From assembly GCA_902465105.1 (NCBI GenBank), contig CABQLM010000009.1, positions 1-41,741 of the forward strand: 41,741 bases of DNA. The letters run 5' to 3'. A program made the translations under genes and the position numbers. Within the stretch, counting starts at the first letter, position 1. Each line of letters begins with the position of its first letter. This document shows, one piece after another, positions 1-8,526 of this stretch. Source of the DNA: an uncultured Collinsella sp. (GTDB taxonomy: Bacteria; Actinomycetota; Coriobacteriia; Coriobacteriales; Coriobacteriaceae). The notes beneath the pieces were generated by a model. That model was not told the DNA's origin. It did not search any database and saw only the letters and a program-made list of their open reading frames with translations.

Positions 1-18
1 TCTAGAAAGAGGTATTCC

Positions 19-474
19 ATGGCCGATGAGACCATGACCGACGAGCAGATTCTTAAGGCTGTGGAGCACAAGAGTTTCGTTGCCACGTCCGACCGCTCTG
101 CCGCGACGCTCTCCGCCAGCGGTGTCGCCGCCGAGGATGTCGCCCGCGCCGCCGCACAGGCCGCCTACGACAAGAAGGGCGAGGACGTGCAGGTGCTCGA
201 CCTGACTGAGCTTTCCGATGTGTGCGACTACTTTGTCCTTGCTACCGGTACCAACAACCGTCAGGTCGATTCCATCGTTGACGAGATTGAGGAGAAGGTC
301 GCCGAGGCTTGCGGAGAGCATCCGTTCTCCATCGAGGGTCGCGAGCAGAAGACCTGGATTCTCATGGACTACGGTTCAGTCGTCGTCCATGTCTTTACCC
401 CCGAGGCACGCGAGTTCTATCGCCTCGAAAAGCTCTGGGGTGACGCTCCCCAGCTCTCCCTGGACCTCCTCTAG
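19..474 (+). CDS. rsfS: Ribosomal silencing factor RsfS
   Basis: RsfS family proteins bind L14 on the free 50S subunit and block joining to 30S, shutting down translation when nutrients are scarce. The 151-residue product has the RsfS core at about residues 42-145, with DYFVLATG (70-77) and the WILMDYGSVVVHVF segment (113-126) that are hallmarks of the family. Residues 1-40 form an alanine/serine-rich extension not found in the usual 105-120 residue proteins. An AGAGG Shine-Dalgarno lies just upstream of the ATG; a second in-frame ATG follows at 34. The gene probably ends a nadD-type operon whose upstream part is outside the window, and a strong hairpin terminator follows it. Confidence 0.95.
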   Translation: MADETMTDEQILKAVEHKSFVATSDRSAATLSASGVAAEDVARAAAQAAYDKKGEDVQVLDLTELSDVCDYFVLATGTNNRQVDSIVDEIEEKVAEACGEHPFSIEGREQKTWILMDYGSVVVHVFTPEAREFYRLEKLWGDAPQLSLDLL

Positions 475-507
475 TAGCTAATTTGGGATGGGGCTTTTTA
501 GCTACCC
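475..507. repeat. Copy 1 of a gene-end motif (TAGCTAATTTGGG plus TTTTTAGCTACCC)
   Basis: Immediately after the rsfS stop, TAGCTAATTTGGG (475-487) is followed by TTTTTAGCTACCC (495-507). The reverse complement of the second block, GGGTAGCTAAAAA, occurs exactly at 8505-8517 behind another gene, next to a 12/13 match to the first block. Function unknown. Confidence 0.45.
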
Positions 508-518
508 TCAACCGCATG

Positions 519-559
519 CCGGGCAGTTGCATCATTTGCAGCCGCCCGGTTTTCTTTTT
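519..559 (+). terminator. Intrinsic terminator after rsfS
   Basis: CCGGGC (519-524) pairs with GCCCGG (544-549); the inner TGCA/TGCA pairs extend the stem with one mismatch and close a TCATT loop. A T-rich tract TTTTCTTTTT follows at 550-559. The T-tract is on the forward side only, so it ends rsfS transcription rather than the convergent dinB. Confidence 0.85.
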
Positions 560-570
560 GCCAAAATAGA

Positions 571-1824
571 TTAGTTTTTGAAGCGGGATTGGCGGCCGAA
601 GGATAGGGCGGTGTCGCCGAATTTGTCTCGGACGGCATCAATCGCTACGGAGAGGTCGCGGCGGTCGCTGGATTGGGCGCCGCGATCATCGACTTCGCAG
701 AACAGGTCGGTCTGGATGCCACCCTGATGGTCGAAGTCGCTCATGCCGACGCCTGCCAAGCGCACGCGCATGCCTTCCTGCCAGATGCTATCGAGCAACT
801 CGATCGCTACGGCCACAAAAATATTCTCGTCATCGGTGGGGTGGGGAAGTCGCCGTTGCGCCGAGCGGCCGCTGCCATACGAGTATTTTAGCTTGAGCGT
901 CACCGTGGCGCCCGTCAGTCCCTGGCGGCGAAGACGTCGCCCCACGGACTCGCCTAACAGCGCAATCGCCGCTTTGATGTCCTCTCGCTCGGTCAAATCT
1001 TTTGCAAAGGTGCGCTCATTGCTTACCGACTTGACCTCGCGCTCCTCATCCAATCTTGTGACTTCGGAGACTTCGAGTCCCAGCGCACGCTGACGCATGC
1101 GTTCGCCGTTGACGCCAAAAATCGAGGTCAAAGTGGATTCGGGTGCACGCGATAACTCGCCGAGCGTGTAGATGCGCATGCGGTGCAGCCGTTCCTCGGC
1201 CGAACGCCCGATACCGCTCATGGCCGATACCGGCAGCGCGGCCAAAAAGCGCTGCTCAGTTCCCGGACGTACGATGGTAAGCCCAAACGGCTTGTCTCGT
1301 TCGCTTGCGATCTTTGCGACCGTCTTGTTGCAGCCCACGCCAATGGAGCAGGTCACGCCCAGCGCTGCCACGCGATCGCTGATGCGCCGTGCAACCAACA
1401 GCGGGTCTTCGGGCGCAAAACGCCCCGGTGTGATATCGATAAAGGCCTCGTCGATAGATACGCGCTCAACGCGCGGGGTCTCGTCGGCGAGGATCGCCAT
1501 GACCTGTGCGCTGACCTCGCGGTAGCGATCAAAATGTCCATGCGTCCAAATGGCTTGCGGACACAGACGCCGTGCCTCGGCCGATGCCATGGCGGAATGC
1601 ACGCCAAAACGACGCGCCTCGTATGAGCAGGTCGATACAACGCCACGAGAATCGGCGTCACCGCCCACGATAAGCGGCTTGCCACGCCACTCGGGATGGT
1701 CGAGCATCTCCACGCTCGCAAAAAACGCATCGAGATCCATCAGGCCCACCGCCGGTCCCGTCCAGGGCGGTGGCGTGACGCCCACTGCATCCTCATAACC
1801 GTATGTATGTTCGCGTCTTTTCAT
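571..1824 (-). CDS. dinB: DNA polymerase IV (Y-family translesion polymerase)
   Basis: Error-prone lesion-bypass polymerase. The 417-residue product carries the Y-family catalytic motifs in order: MDLDAFFASVE (29-39, metal ligands D30/D32 and the FF steric-gate pair), the STCSYEARRFGV fingers segment (64-75) and SIDEAFID (123-130, D125/E126). A QTDLF pentapeptide (371-375) fits the QxxLF sliding-clamp binding consensus, although it sits about 40 residues before the C-terminus. The little-finger domain spans about 240-360. It is the only reverse-strand gene in the first 28 kb. No Shine-Dalgarno precedes the ATG, and a -10-like hexamer lies so close that the mRNA is probably leaderless. Met29 is a less likely alternative start. 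Confidence 0.95.
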   Translation of the reverse strand: MKRREHTYGYEDAVGVTPPPWTGPAVGLMDLDAFFASVEMLDHPEWRGKPLIVGGDADSRGVVSTCSYEARRFGVHSAMASAEARRLCPQAIWTHGHFDRYREVSAQVMAILADETPRVERVSIDEAFIDITPGRFAPEDPLLVARRISDRVAALGVTCSIGVGCNKTVAKIASERDKPFGLTIVRPGTEQRFLAALPVSAMSGIGRSAEERLHRMRIYTLGELSRAPESTLTSIFGVNGERMRQRALGLEVSEVTRLDEEREVKSVSNERTFAKDLTEREDIKAAIALLGESVGRRLRRQGLTGATVTLKLKYSYGSGRSAQRRLPHPTDDENIFVAVAIELLDSIWQEGMRVRLAGVGMSDFDHQGGIQTDLFCEVDDRGAQSSDRRDLSVAIDAVRDKFGDTALSFGRQSRFKN

Positions 1825-1830
1825 GGCATG

Positions 1831-1836
1831 AGTATA
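1831..1836 (-). promoter_or_regulatory. Putative -10 element for a leaderless dinB transcript
   Basis: On the reverse strand TATACT occupies 1836 down to 1831, followed by six bases and then the dinB ATG (1824-1822). A start site 6-7 bases past the -10 falls on the A of the start codon. No Shine-Dalgarno and no convincing -35 are visible. Confidence 0.5.
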
Positions 1837-1868
1837 CCGCGCAGCTCATGTGGGGTGCGTGGATGTGC

Positions 1869-1969
1869 TTGCAAATCGCAAATTCTTGTCTAAGATATGG
1901 ATTTGCCTTCGACTACACCGAAGAAGTTGGTCTCACGGACTTCACCTGCCCGCGTCGATGGCGTATTAT
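1869..1969 (+). promoter_or_regulatory. Candidate promoters for the rpsP operon
   Basis: Two sigma70-like pairs are visible: TTGCAA (1869-1874), 16-base spacer, TAAGAT (1891-1896); and TTCACC (1941-1946), 17-base spacer, TATTAT (1964-1969). The second is better placed, giving a leader of about 50 bases. A small CTTCG/CGAAG hairpin (1907-1923) lies between them. Confidence 0.5.
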
Positions 1970-2025
1970 GTTCAACTGTTTGTTTGTAGTTGCAGCCTAA
2001 AGCTGCTTGGTTGGAGGAGTTTCCT

Positions 2026-2367
2026 TTGGCAGTCAAGATTCGCCTTGCTCGTCACGGCGCTAAGAAGCGTCCGTACTACCGTGTCGTCGTCGCCGATTCC
2101 CGCGCCCCGCGTGACGGTCGTATCATCGAGGAGGTTGGCCGCTACAACCCGATGACCGCCCCCAAGACCATCAACCTGGACCTTGAGAAGATCGCCGACT
2201 GGCAGTCCAAGGGCGCCCAGCTCACCGACGCTGTCGCCGCTCTGGTCAAGGCCGCCAACGAGGGCGAGAAGACCGAGACCGTCGTCAAGAAGTCCAAGAA
2301 GCAGCTCGCCAAAGAGGCCGAGGCCGCTAAGGCTGCCGCTGAGGCCGCTGAGGGCGCCGAGGAGTAA
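2026..2367 (+). CDS. rpsP: 30S ribosomal protein S16
   Basis: S16 stabilises the 5' and central domains of 16S rRNA in the small subunit. The N-terminal [19 protein letters not shown] and the following [16 protein letters not shown] pattern are diagnostic. The start is TTG at 2026, chosen because GGAGGAG (2013-2019) sits six bases upstream; a frame open from 1990 adds only unconserved residues. The 113-residue product ends in a low-complexity Ala/Glu tail after about residue 85, a common feature of actinobacterial S16. It heads the cluster rpsP-khpA-rimM-trmD, a very conserved order in bacteria. Confidence 0.97.
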   Translation: MAVKIRLARHGAKKRPYYRVVVADSRAPRDGRIIEEVGRYNPMTAPKTINLDLEKIADWQSKGAQLTDAVAALVKAANEGEKTETVVKKSKKQLAKEAEAAKAAAEAAEGAEE

Positions 2368-2370
2368 ATC

Positions 2371-2655
2371 GTGCCTGAGGTTGACGCTGCACAGCTCGAG
2401 GGTGAGGCAATGCTCTCAGATCGCATCGCCGATCTCGTCGAATATCTCGTTGTTCAGATCGTCGACGACCCGGATTCCGTGAGCCTTGAGGTCATCGATG
2501 GTGACGACTCCTCCACGATTGAGGTTTCGGTTGCCGAGGATGACGTCGCTAAGGTCATCGGCCGTCGTGGCCGTACCATCAAGGCCATTCGCACGCTCGC
2601 CCGTGCACTGGCCGCTCGCCTCGACACTTCCGTCGAGGTAGAGGTTCTGGGCTAG
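2371..2655 (+). CDS. khpA: KH-domain RNA-binding protein KhpA (YlqC)
   Basis: A small single-KH-domain protein, in other bacteria an RNA-binding partner of KhpB that affects cell division and elongation. The GxxG loop is GRRG at residues 64-67 inside VIGRRGRTIKAIR; the preceding LVEYLVVQIVDDPDSV segment is typical of the family. The GTG at 2371 has GGAG at 2361-2364, six bases upstream inside the end of rpsP. An ATG at 2410, with GAGGG seven bases upstream, would give 81 residues, closer to the usual 75-80, so the start is uncertain. The location between rpsP and rimM is the standard one. Confidence 0.93.
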   Translation: MPEVDAAQLEGEAMLSDRIADLVEYLVVQIVDDPDSVSLEVIDGDDSSTIEVSVAEDDVAKVIGRRGRTIKAIRTLARALAARLDTSVEVEVLG

Positions 2656-2659
2656 GACC

Positions 2660-3181
2660 TTGAGGTCCCAGTACAAAAACATCGCCCGTGTGGTTAAGCC
2701 GCATGGAAGGAAGGGGGAGGTCCTCGCGCAACCGCTGCGGGGGCTTCCTTCTGTATTGACGCCGGGTATGCGCGTTGCCTTGACGCCGCCGGCGCTCAAG
2801 CGTGACCGCTTTTGCACGGTCACATCCGTCACCGATACGGGCGATGGCGATCTGGTCGCGTTTGAGGGCATTGACGACTTGACGGCCGCCGAGGGCATCT
2901 CCGGATGCTACGTGCTGGCGAATCGTGACGATTTTGAGCTCGATTCGCTCGATGCTGCCTATGAAGACCTGATGGGTCGCGAGGTGGTCGACGAGCGCTT
3001 TGGTTCGCTTGGAACGATTGTTGAGATCATGTCGACGCCCGCCAACGATGTTTGGGTTGTCGAGGGCGATCGGTACGGCGAGGTGCTGATTCCCGTGATT
3101 GGGCAAGTGGTGCTCGATCTTCCCGATCAGGGGGCCATTTCCGTCCATGTTATGGACGGTTTGATCGATATGGGCAAGTAG
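2660..3181 (+). CDS. rimM: Ribosome maturation factor RimM
   Basis: RimM binds S19 and assists maturation of the 30S head. The N-terminal RimM barrel starts at NIARVVKPHGRKGEVLA (7-23), with the family KPHG.KGE signature; a C-terminal PRC-barrel covers about 93-170 (AYEDLMGREVVD, then the GEVLIPVI strand). The predicted start is TTG at 2660, four bases after the khpA stop; the Shine-Dalgarno is weak, suggesting translational coupling. The 173-residue length fits the family. Starting at the next candidate (GTG, codon 11) would remove conserved residues. Confidence 0.94.
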   Translation: MRSQYKNIARVVKPHGRKGEVLAQPLRGLPSVLTPGMRVALTPPALKRDRFCTVTSVTDTGDGDLVAFEGIDDLTAAEGISGCYVLANRDDFELDSLDAAYEDLMGREVVDERFGSLGTIVEIMSTPANDVWVVEGDRYGEVLIPVIGQVVLDLPDQGAISVHVMDGLIDMGK

Positions 3182-3191
3182 GGAGGACAAC

Positions 3192-3950
3192 ATGCTGATT
3201 GAGACCCTTTCGGTCTTTCCCGAGATGTTTGAGCCCGTCATGTCCACATCGATTTTGGGCCGTGCCCGCAAGGCCGGCCTTTTTGATTTTAAGGCCTATA
3301 ACCTGCGTGACTGGACACACGACCGCCACCGCACCGTCGATGACGAGCCGTATGGCGGCGGGCAGGGTATGCTTATGAAGGTCGAGCCCATCGCTGAGGC
3401 CATCGAGGCCATCAGTTCTGATGGTCCTAAGCCTACGGTGGTATTCTTTACCCCCTGCGGTGAGCCTTTTACGCAGCATATCGCTGAGCGCCTGCTCAAA
3501 AGCGATCGCCTGCTGTTTGTGTGTAGCCGCTACGAGGGCGTCGACGAGCGTGCGTATGCCTATGCCGACGAGCGCCTGTCGATTGGTGACTATGTGCTCA
3601 CGGGAGGCGAGCTGCCCGCTATGGTGGTGGCCGACGCCGTTGTGCGACTGATTCCCGGCGCCTTGGGCGACGAGATGAGCAACGTCGACGAGTCGTTCTC
3701 AACCGCTGAGGACGGCGGACTGCTCGAGTATGCGCAGTACACCCGTCCCGCTGAGTTTAACGGCGAGGGTGTGCCTCCAGTTCTCGTGAGTGGCGACCAC
3801 GCCAAGGTCGACGCCTGGCGCCGCAAGAACGCCATCGAGCGCACCTGTCGCTGGCGGCCCGACCTGATCGAGACAGCGCAGCTTACGCCCAAGGAGCGTG
3901 CGTATGCGCAAGAGATTCTGGACGCTTCGTATTCGCAGAACGAGGAGTGA
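3192..3950 (+). CDS. trmD: tRNA (guanine-N1)-methyltransferase TrmD
   Basis: Methylates G37 of tRNAs reading CNN/GGG codons using S-adenosylmethionine, preventing +1 frameshifting. This 252-residue SPOUT-family protein has the trefoil-knot motifs PYGGGQGM (53-60), RYEGVDER (113-120) and IGDYVLTGGE (131-140), then YTRP (183-186) and H..VDAWR (203-210). GGAGG ends six bases before the ATG. It follows rimM by ten bases, as in most bacteria; the usual partner rplS is not next to it here but lies at 11724. Confidence 0.97.
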   Translation: MLIETLSVFPEMFEPVMSTSILGRARKAGLFDFKAYNLRDWTHDRHRTVDDEPYGGGQGMLMKVEPIAEAIEAISSDGPKPTVVFFTPCGEPFTQHIAERLLKSDRLLFVCSRYEGVDERAYAYADERLSIGDYVLTGGELPAMVVADAVVRLIPGALGDEMSNVDESFSTAEDGGLLEYAQYTRPAEFNGEGVPPVLVSGDHAKVDAWRRKNAIERTCRWRPDLIETAQLTPKERAYAQEILDASYSQNEE

Positions 3951-3952
3951 GA

Positions 3953-4516
3953 ATGGTTCCGTCGCAGCATTCTGTGCTGAAGAGTGCGTTTGAGTGGGTC
4001 GTGGTCGTCGCGATTGCGCTCGTTGCCACCTTCTTGATTCGCACCTTTGTGGTCGAGCCCTTTGTGGTGCCCACCGGCTCCATGGAGTCCACGATCGAGA
4101 TCGGCGACCAGATCCTGGCGCAAAAGGTAAGCCTTGAGTTCGGACAGCCCGTCAAACAGGGCGATATCGTGGTGTTCCACAACCCTGACGGCACTTCCGA
4201 GCACGATGTGCTCGTTAAGCGTGTTATCGCTACGGCCGGTCAGACGGTCGACTTGCAAGATGGCGAGGTCGTAGTTGACGGTCAGGTGATTGATGAGGAC
4301 TACACGACCGGTCTGAGCTGGCCGCTATCGGCCCAGGCGCCTGGCGTTCAGGTGAGCTATCCCTACACCGTTCCCGAGGGGTGTGTGTGGGTGATGGGCG
4401 ACAACCGCGAGAACTCGGCCGACTCGCGCTACTTTGGTCCCGTCGATCGCTCTGATTTGATTGCCGTGGCGCTCGTGCGCTATTGGCCGCTTAACCGTAT
4501 CGGCGCTATCGACTAA
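3953..4516 (+). CDS. lepB: Signal peptidase I
   Basis: Membrane-bound serine protease that removes signal peptides from exported proteins. A single N-terminal transmembrane helix (about 13-33) is followed by PTGSMEST with the nucleophile Ser43, and by the LVKRVIA box with general-base Lys89. The late MGDNRENSADSRYFGPV box is diagnostic. The ATG at 3953 was chosen over the in-frame GTG at 3947 because GAGGAG (3942-3947) then sits five bases upstream; the gap to trmD is two bases. At 187 residues it is the short Gram-positive type with one anchor. Confidence 0.95.
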   Translation: MVPSQHSVLKSAFEWVVVVAIALVATFLIRTFVVEPFVVPTGSMESTIEIGDQILAQKVSLEFGQPVKQGDIVVFHNPDGTSEHDVLVKRVIATAGQTVDLQDGEVVVDGQVIDEDYTTGLSWPLSAQAPGVQVSYPYTVPEGCVWVMGDNRENSADSRYFGPVDRSDLIAVALVRYWPLNRIGAID

Positions 4517-4575
4517 AAACCGTTATAGTACAGTACCTAACCATGTAATCGTTTCGACGAGGGGATTTTAGAGGC

Positions 4576-5487
4576 ATGAACGCTTCATCGCTTTCCTTCC
4601 AAGACATCATCCTGCGCCTCCAGCAGTACTGGGGCGAGCAGGGCTGCGTCATTATGCAGCCCTATGACTCCGAGGTCGGCGCCGGCACCTTCCACACCGC
4701 GACCACGTTGCGCTCGCTCGGTCCCGCCGAGTGGCGCACCTGCTATGCGCAGCCTTGCCGCCGTCCCGCCGACGGCCGCTACGGCGAGAACCCCAACCGC
4801 ATGCAGCACTACTATCAGTTCCAGGTGCTCATCAAGCCGTCTCCGGTCAACGCTCAGGAGCTCTATCTGGGCTCTTTGGCCGCTATCGGCCTGGACCCCA
4901 ACGACCATGACGTCCGCTTTGTCGAGGACGACTGGGAGAGCCCGACCCTTGGCGCCTGGGGCCTTGGCTGGGAGGTTTGGCTCAACGGCATGGAGGTCAC
5001 GCAGTTCACGTACTTCCAACAGGTGGGCGGTATCGAGGTCGACCCCGTGCCCGTCGAGATCACCTACGGCCTGGAGCGCATCGCCATGTACGCTCAGGGC
5101 GTCAACTCCGTCTACGACCTGGTGTGGAGCTACCTGCCCGACGGTACGCCTATGACCTATGGTGACGTGTTCCTGGAGAACGAACGCGAGTTTAGCGCCT
5201 ACAATTTTGAGGTCGCCAACGTCGAGATGATGCGTCAGAAGTTTGACGACTATGAGTCCGAATGCCACTCCTGCCTGGAGCGCAAGCTGCCGCTGCCTGC
5301 ATACGACTGCGTTATGAAGTGCAGCCATGCCTTTAACCTGCTCGATGCCCGCGGTGCGCTTTCCGCGGTCGAGCGTGCCAACTACATCCTGCGCGTCCGC
5401 GCCGTCGCCAAGGCGTGCTGCGAGGCCTACATGGCCGAGGTCGCCGGAGTCAAAGAGAATGCCGACCAGGAAGGCGAGGTGGCGTAA
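4576..5487 (+). CDS. glyQ: Glycyl-tRNA synthetase alpha subunit
   Basis: Catalytic subunit of the bacterial alpha2beta2 glycyl-tRNA synthetase, activating glycine and charging tRNA-Gly. The 303-residue product matches the family from the start ([13 protein letters not shown]), with [20 protein letters not shown] (24-43) and the class II motif-2 region running from [19 protein letters not shown] (57-75) into [10 protein letters not shown] short gap (59 bases) with no clear promoter separates it from lepB; the beta subunit follows three bases after its stop. Confidence 0.97.
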   Translation: MNASSLSFQDIILRLQQYWGEQGCVIMQPYDSEVGAGTFHTATTLRSLGPAEWRTCYAQPCRRPADGRYGENPNRMQHYYQFQVLIKPSPVNAQELYLGSLAAIGLDPNDHDVRFVEDDWESPTLGAWGLGWEVWLNGMEVTQFTYFQQVGGIEVDPVPVEITYGLERIAMYAQGVNSVYDLVWSYLPDGTPMTYGDVFLENEREFSAYNFEVANVEMMRQKFDDYESECHSCLERKLPLPAYDCVMKCSHAFNLLDARGALSAVERANYILRVRAVAKACCEAYMAEVAGVKENADQEGEVA

Positions 5488-5490
5488 GCC

Positions 5491-7587
5491 ATGGCAGACG
5501 CTAAGGATTTCCTGTTTGAAATCGGTACGGAGGAAATGCCCTCCGCACCGCTGAATAATGCCGTCAAGCAGCTTGGCACCATGATTGCCAAGGGCCTCGA
5601 CGATGCCGGTCTGGCCCATGGCGAGGTCCGTGTGATCTCGAGCCCGCGCCGCCTGGCTGCGCTCGTGGCTAATGTCGCCACTGCGACCGACGAGGTCCAT
5701 GAGGTTAAGCGCGGCCCCGCGGCTAACATTGCGTTCGACGCCGACGGCAACGCCACCAAGGCCGCCCAGGGCTTCGCCCGCAAGTGCGGTGTGGCTGCCG
5801 AGGATCTGATCCGTCGCGAGGACACCGACGGTCGCGACTACGTCTTTGCCGAGAAGAACATTCCTTCCGCCCCTGCCGCCCCGATCCTGACCGCCCTGTG
5901 CGAGAAGACCATCGCCGGCCTGCAGTGGCCCAACTACCGCAGCCAGCGCTGGGGCCACGAGCACGCTACGTTCGTGCGCCCGGTTCGTTGGATCTGCTGC
6001 CTTCTGGGCGAGGACGTCGTGCCCGTGTCCTTTGCCGATGTGACGAGCGGCAATACCACGCGCGGACATCGCGTGCTGGGCCCTGGTGATCATGTGGTCG
6101 CCAGTCCCGCCGTCTACGAGCAGGTGCTCGAGGACGCCGGCGTGCTCTCTGCCGAGCGCCGTCGTGAGGCAATCCTTGCCGGCATTGCCGAGGTCGAGGC
6201 CGCTCGCCCCGGTTGCCATGTCGACACGCCCAAGAAGGTCTTTGAGGAGGTTATTAACCTCTGCGAGTGGCCGACGGTACTCGTCGGTACCTTCGATGAG
6301 GAGTTTCTCAAGGTCCCGCACGAGATTATCTGCGAGTCCATGCTCACCAATCAGCGCTACTTCCCGATCTATGACGGCGAAGGCAAGCTGACACGTGAGT
6401 TCGTGGTCGTCTCCAACAGCAAGCCCGAGAATGCCGAGCGCGTGATCGACGGCAACGAGCGCGTCGTGCGCGCCCGTCTGGACGACGCCAAGTTCTTCTA
6501 CGAGGAGGACCTGAAGATCTCCCTCGACGAGTTCCGTGAGCGCCTGGCCAAGGTCGCCTTCCAGGAGAAGCTCGGCAGCGTGCTTGCCAAGTCCGAGCGT
6601 ATTGAGCAGCTCGCGCTTGCGATTGCCCGTGAGGCCCACCTGGGTGCACACCTGGCTGCCGACGCCGCTCGCGCCGCACACCTGTGCAAGGCCGACCTGG
6701 TGTCCAACGCCGTCGTCGAGTTCACGAGCCAGCAGGGCGTGATGGGCGGCTACTACGCCACCGCGATGGGGGAGAACGACGAGGTCGCCCATGCCATTCG
6801 CGATCACTATCGTCCCCGCTTTGCCGGCGACGAGCTGCCCGAGGGCACCGCTGGCTGCATCGTGGCCTGCGCCGACAAGCTCGATACCATCGCCGGCATC
6901 TTTGCCATCGGTGAGCCTCCGACCGGCTCTTCCGACCCGTACGCGCTGCGTCGTGCCGCCATTGGCATCATCAACATCCTGTGCGATCGTCTGCCGATCG
7001 ACCCCACGTCGCTCATCGACTTCGCCCTCGAGCTCTACACCGAGCAGGGCATTGAGTTCGACGCCGCCGAAGTTGCCCAGCAGGTTCGCGACTTCTTCCA
7101 CGGTCGTCTGGTGAGCATGGCCCGCGATGAGAAGATTCCGGCCGATACCGTTGCCGCCGTCTCTGCAGTGCACATCATCGCGCCGTCGGTCTTCTTCGCC
7201 CGCTGCGCCGCCCTCGACGAGGCCCGCAAGAACGATGCCGAGACCTTCGACAACCTGGCTACTGCCTATGCCCGCGCCGCGCACATCTCCAAGCCCGAGC
7301 TGGGTGCGGAGTACGACCGCAGCCTGATGGGTGAGGCCGAGCTCGCGCTCGCCGACGCCTCCGAGGCTGCCCAGACCGCTGTCGATGCCGCCCTTGCTGC
7401 CGAGGACTACCCGGCCGCCTTTGCCGCGCTCGCCGCCCTGCGCGCGCCCATCGACCGCTTCTTCGACGAGGTTATGGTCATGGACAAGGACGAGCAGCTT
7501 CGCGATAATCGCCTTAAGCTGCTCAACCGTTTCGAGGCCGTGTTCTCCGGCATCGCCAACATCGGTGAGCTTGCCCGCAAAAAGTAA
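5491..7587 (+). CDS. glyS: Glycyl-tRNA synthetase beta subunit
   Basis: The tRNA-binding subunit that pairs with GlyQ. The 698-residue product opens with FLFEIGTEEMPSAPL, the standard family start, contains the central B3/B4-like and HD-like helical regions (including NKPENAERVIDGNERVVRAR-type conserved sequence near residue 310), and ends with an anticodon-binding DALR-type domain (about 590-698). Length agrees with the family's 680-700. Translation is probably coupled to glyQ through the three-base gap. Confidence 0.97.
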   Translation: MADAKDFLFEIGTEEMPSAPLNNAVKQLGTMIAKGLDDAGLAHGEVRVISSPRRLAALVANVATATDEVHEVKRGPAANIAFDADGNATKAAQGFARKCGVAAEDLIRREDTDGRDYVFAEKNIPSAPAAPILTALCEKTIAGLQWPNYRSQRWGHEHATFVRPVRWICCLLGEDVVPVSFADVTSGNTTRGHRVLGPGDHVVASPAVYEQVLEDAGVLSAERRREAILAGIAEVEAARPGCHVDTPKKVFEEVINLCEWPTVLVGTFDEEFLKVPHEIICESMLTNQRYFPIYDGEGKLTREFVVVSNSKPENAERVIDGNERVVRARLDDAKFFYEEDLKISLDEFRERLAKVAFQEKLGSVLAKSERIEQLALAIAREAHLGAHLAADAARAAHLCKADLVSNAVVEFTSQQGVMGGYYATAMGENDEVAHAIRDHYRPRFAGDELPEGTAGCIVACADKLDTIAGIFAIGEPPTGSSDPYALRRAAIGIINILCDRLPIDPTSLIDFALELYTEQGIEFDAAEVAQQVRDFFHGRLVSMARDEKIPADTVAAVSAVHIIAPSVFFARCAALDEARKNDAETFDNLATAYARAAHISKPELGAEYDRSLMGEAELALADASEAAQTAVDAALAAEDYPAAFAALAALRAPIDRFFDEVMVMDKDEQLRDNRLKLLNRFEAVFSGIANIGELARKK

Positions 7588-7621
7588 GCTAGCCTGCGCG
7601 TAAGCGCAAAAGGAGCCCCGC

Positions 7622-8497
7622 ATGGATTGCCCGGTCGCCGCTCGTCCCACCGTTATCGTTATCTCCGATTCACTCGGTGATACCGCTTGTGAGGTGGTGC
7701 TTGCGGCGTCCGGGCAATTTGATGAAGGGGCTTTTCGTCTCTTGCGTCTGTCTAAGGTGACCTCGGTGGAGCAGGTTAAGTCATTTGTGGGGCCGCGCGT
7801 CGATGCGGACCATCGCGATATCGCTGTGTTCCACACCATTGTTGATCCGGCGCTGCGCGCTCGCGTGCTCGACTACCTGGGCATGTTGCATATCCGCTCG
7901 GTCGACTTGATCGGCCCCACGCTCGCTGTGCTGTCATCGCTTATCGGCGTTACGCCCAAGGGCGTTGCGGGCGTGATTCACAAGACCGATGACCGCTATT
8001 TCCATCGCATCGAGGCCATGGAGTATTTCGTTGAGCACGATGACGGACGTGGTTGCGACGATCTGTCGGGTGCCGATATCGTGCTGCTGGGCGTATCGCG
8101 CACGTCCAAGACGCCGCTGTCGATGTATTTGGCCTATCAGGGCTACAAGGTTGCCAACGTTCCGTTGGCGCATGGCATGGAGCCACCTAAGTCGATTTAC
8201 GAGGTCGATCCGATGCGTCTCTTCGGTCTGATTTCGACCGTCGATGTGATCTCCGAGATTCGCGATAGCCGCCTGGTCGATGATTACGCCCGTGCCGTTG
8301 CCGGCTCCTATGCCGAGCCCGAGAGCGTGCGCAGCGAGCTGGAGGAGGCCCGTGCCCTCATGAGGCGTCTGGGTTGCTTTGTAGTGCGCACCGACGGCAA
8401 GGCGATTGAGGAGAGCGCCTCCGAGATCATTGCCCACCTCGAAGAGATCCAGGAAGCTAGGGCCCGCCGTGCCGCCCGTCGCGCCCAACAAAGCTAG
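7622..8497 (+). CDS. Pyruvate phosphate dikinase regulatory protein (DUF299 kinase/phosphorylase)
   Basis: This family (plant PDRP1/RP1, bacterial PpsR and YqfL) inactivates PPDK by ADP-dependent phosphorylation of a threonine near the catalytic histidine and reactivates it by Pi-dependent dephosphorylation. The 291-residue product has the unusual P-loop GVSRTSKTP (157-165) in ADIVLLGVSRTSKTPLSMYL and the YFHRIEAMEYFVEHDDG segment (126-142), both family hallmarks. GGAG precedes the ATG. The target enzyme is encoded next downstream on the same strand after a 266-base gap, which makes the functional assignment to PPDK rather than PEP synthase strong. The charged Arg/Ala tail is not conserved. 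Confidence 0.93.
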   Translation: MDCPVAARPTVIVISDSLGDTACEVVLAASGQFDEGAFRLLRLSKVTSVEQVKSFVGPRVDADHRDIAVFHTIVDPALRARVLDYLGMLHIRSVDLIGPTLAVLSSLIGVTPKGVAGVIHKTDDRYFHRIEAMEYFVEHDDGRGCDDLSGADIVLLGVSRTSKTPLSMYLAYQGYKVANVPLAHGMEPPKSIYEVDPMRLFGLISTVDVISEIRDSRLVDDYARAVAGSYAEPESVRSELEEARALMRRLGCFVVRTDGKAIEESASEIIAHLEEIQEARARRAARRAQQS

Positions 8498-8517
8498 CTT
8501 ATTTGGGTAGCTAAAAA
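8495..8517. repeat. Copy 2 of the gene-end motif
   Basis: TAGCTTATTTGGG (8495-8507) overlaps the stop of the PPDK regulator gene and runs into GGGTAGCTAAAAA (8505-8517). Both blocks recur, the second inverted, behind rsfS at 475-507. Confidence 0.45.
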
Positions 8518-8526
8518 TGCCTGATA

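Noticed and set aside
4585..7839. Reverse-strand open frame of 1084 codons opposite glyQ-glyS
   Set aside because: It mirrors the codon bias of two certain genes, has repetitive Gly/Val/Leu-rich composition and no recognisable domain.
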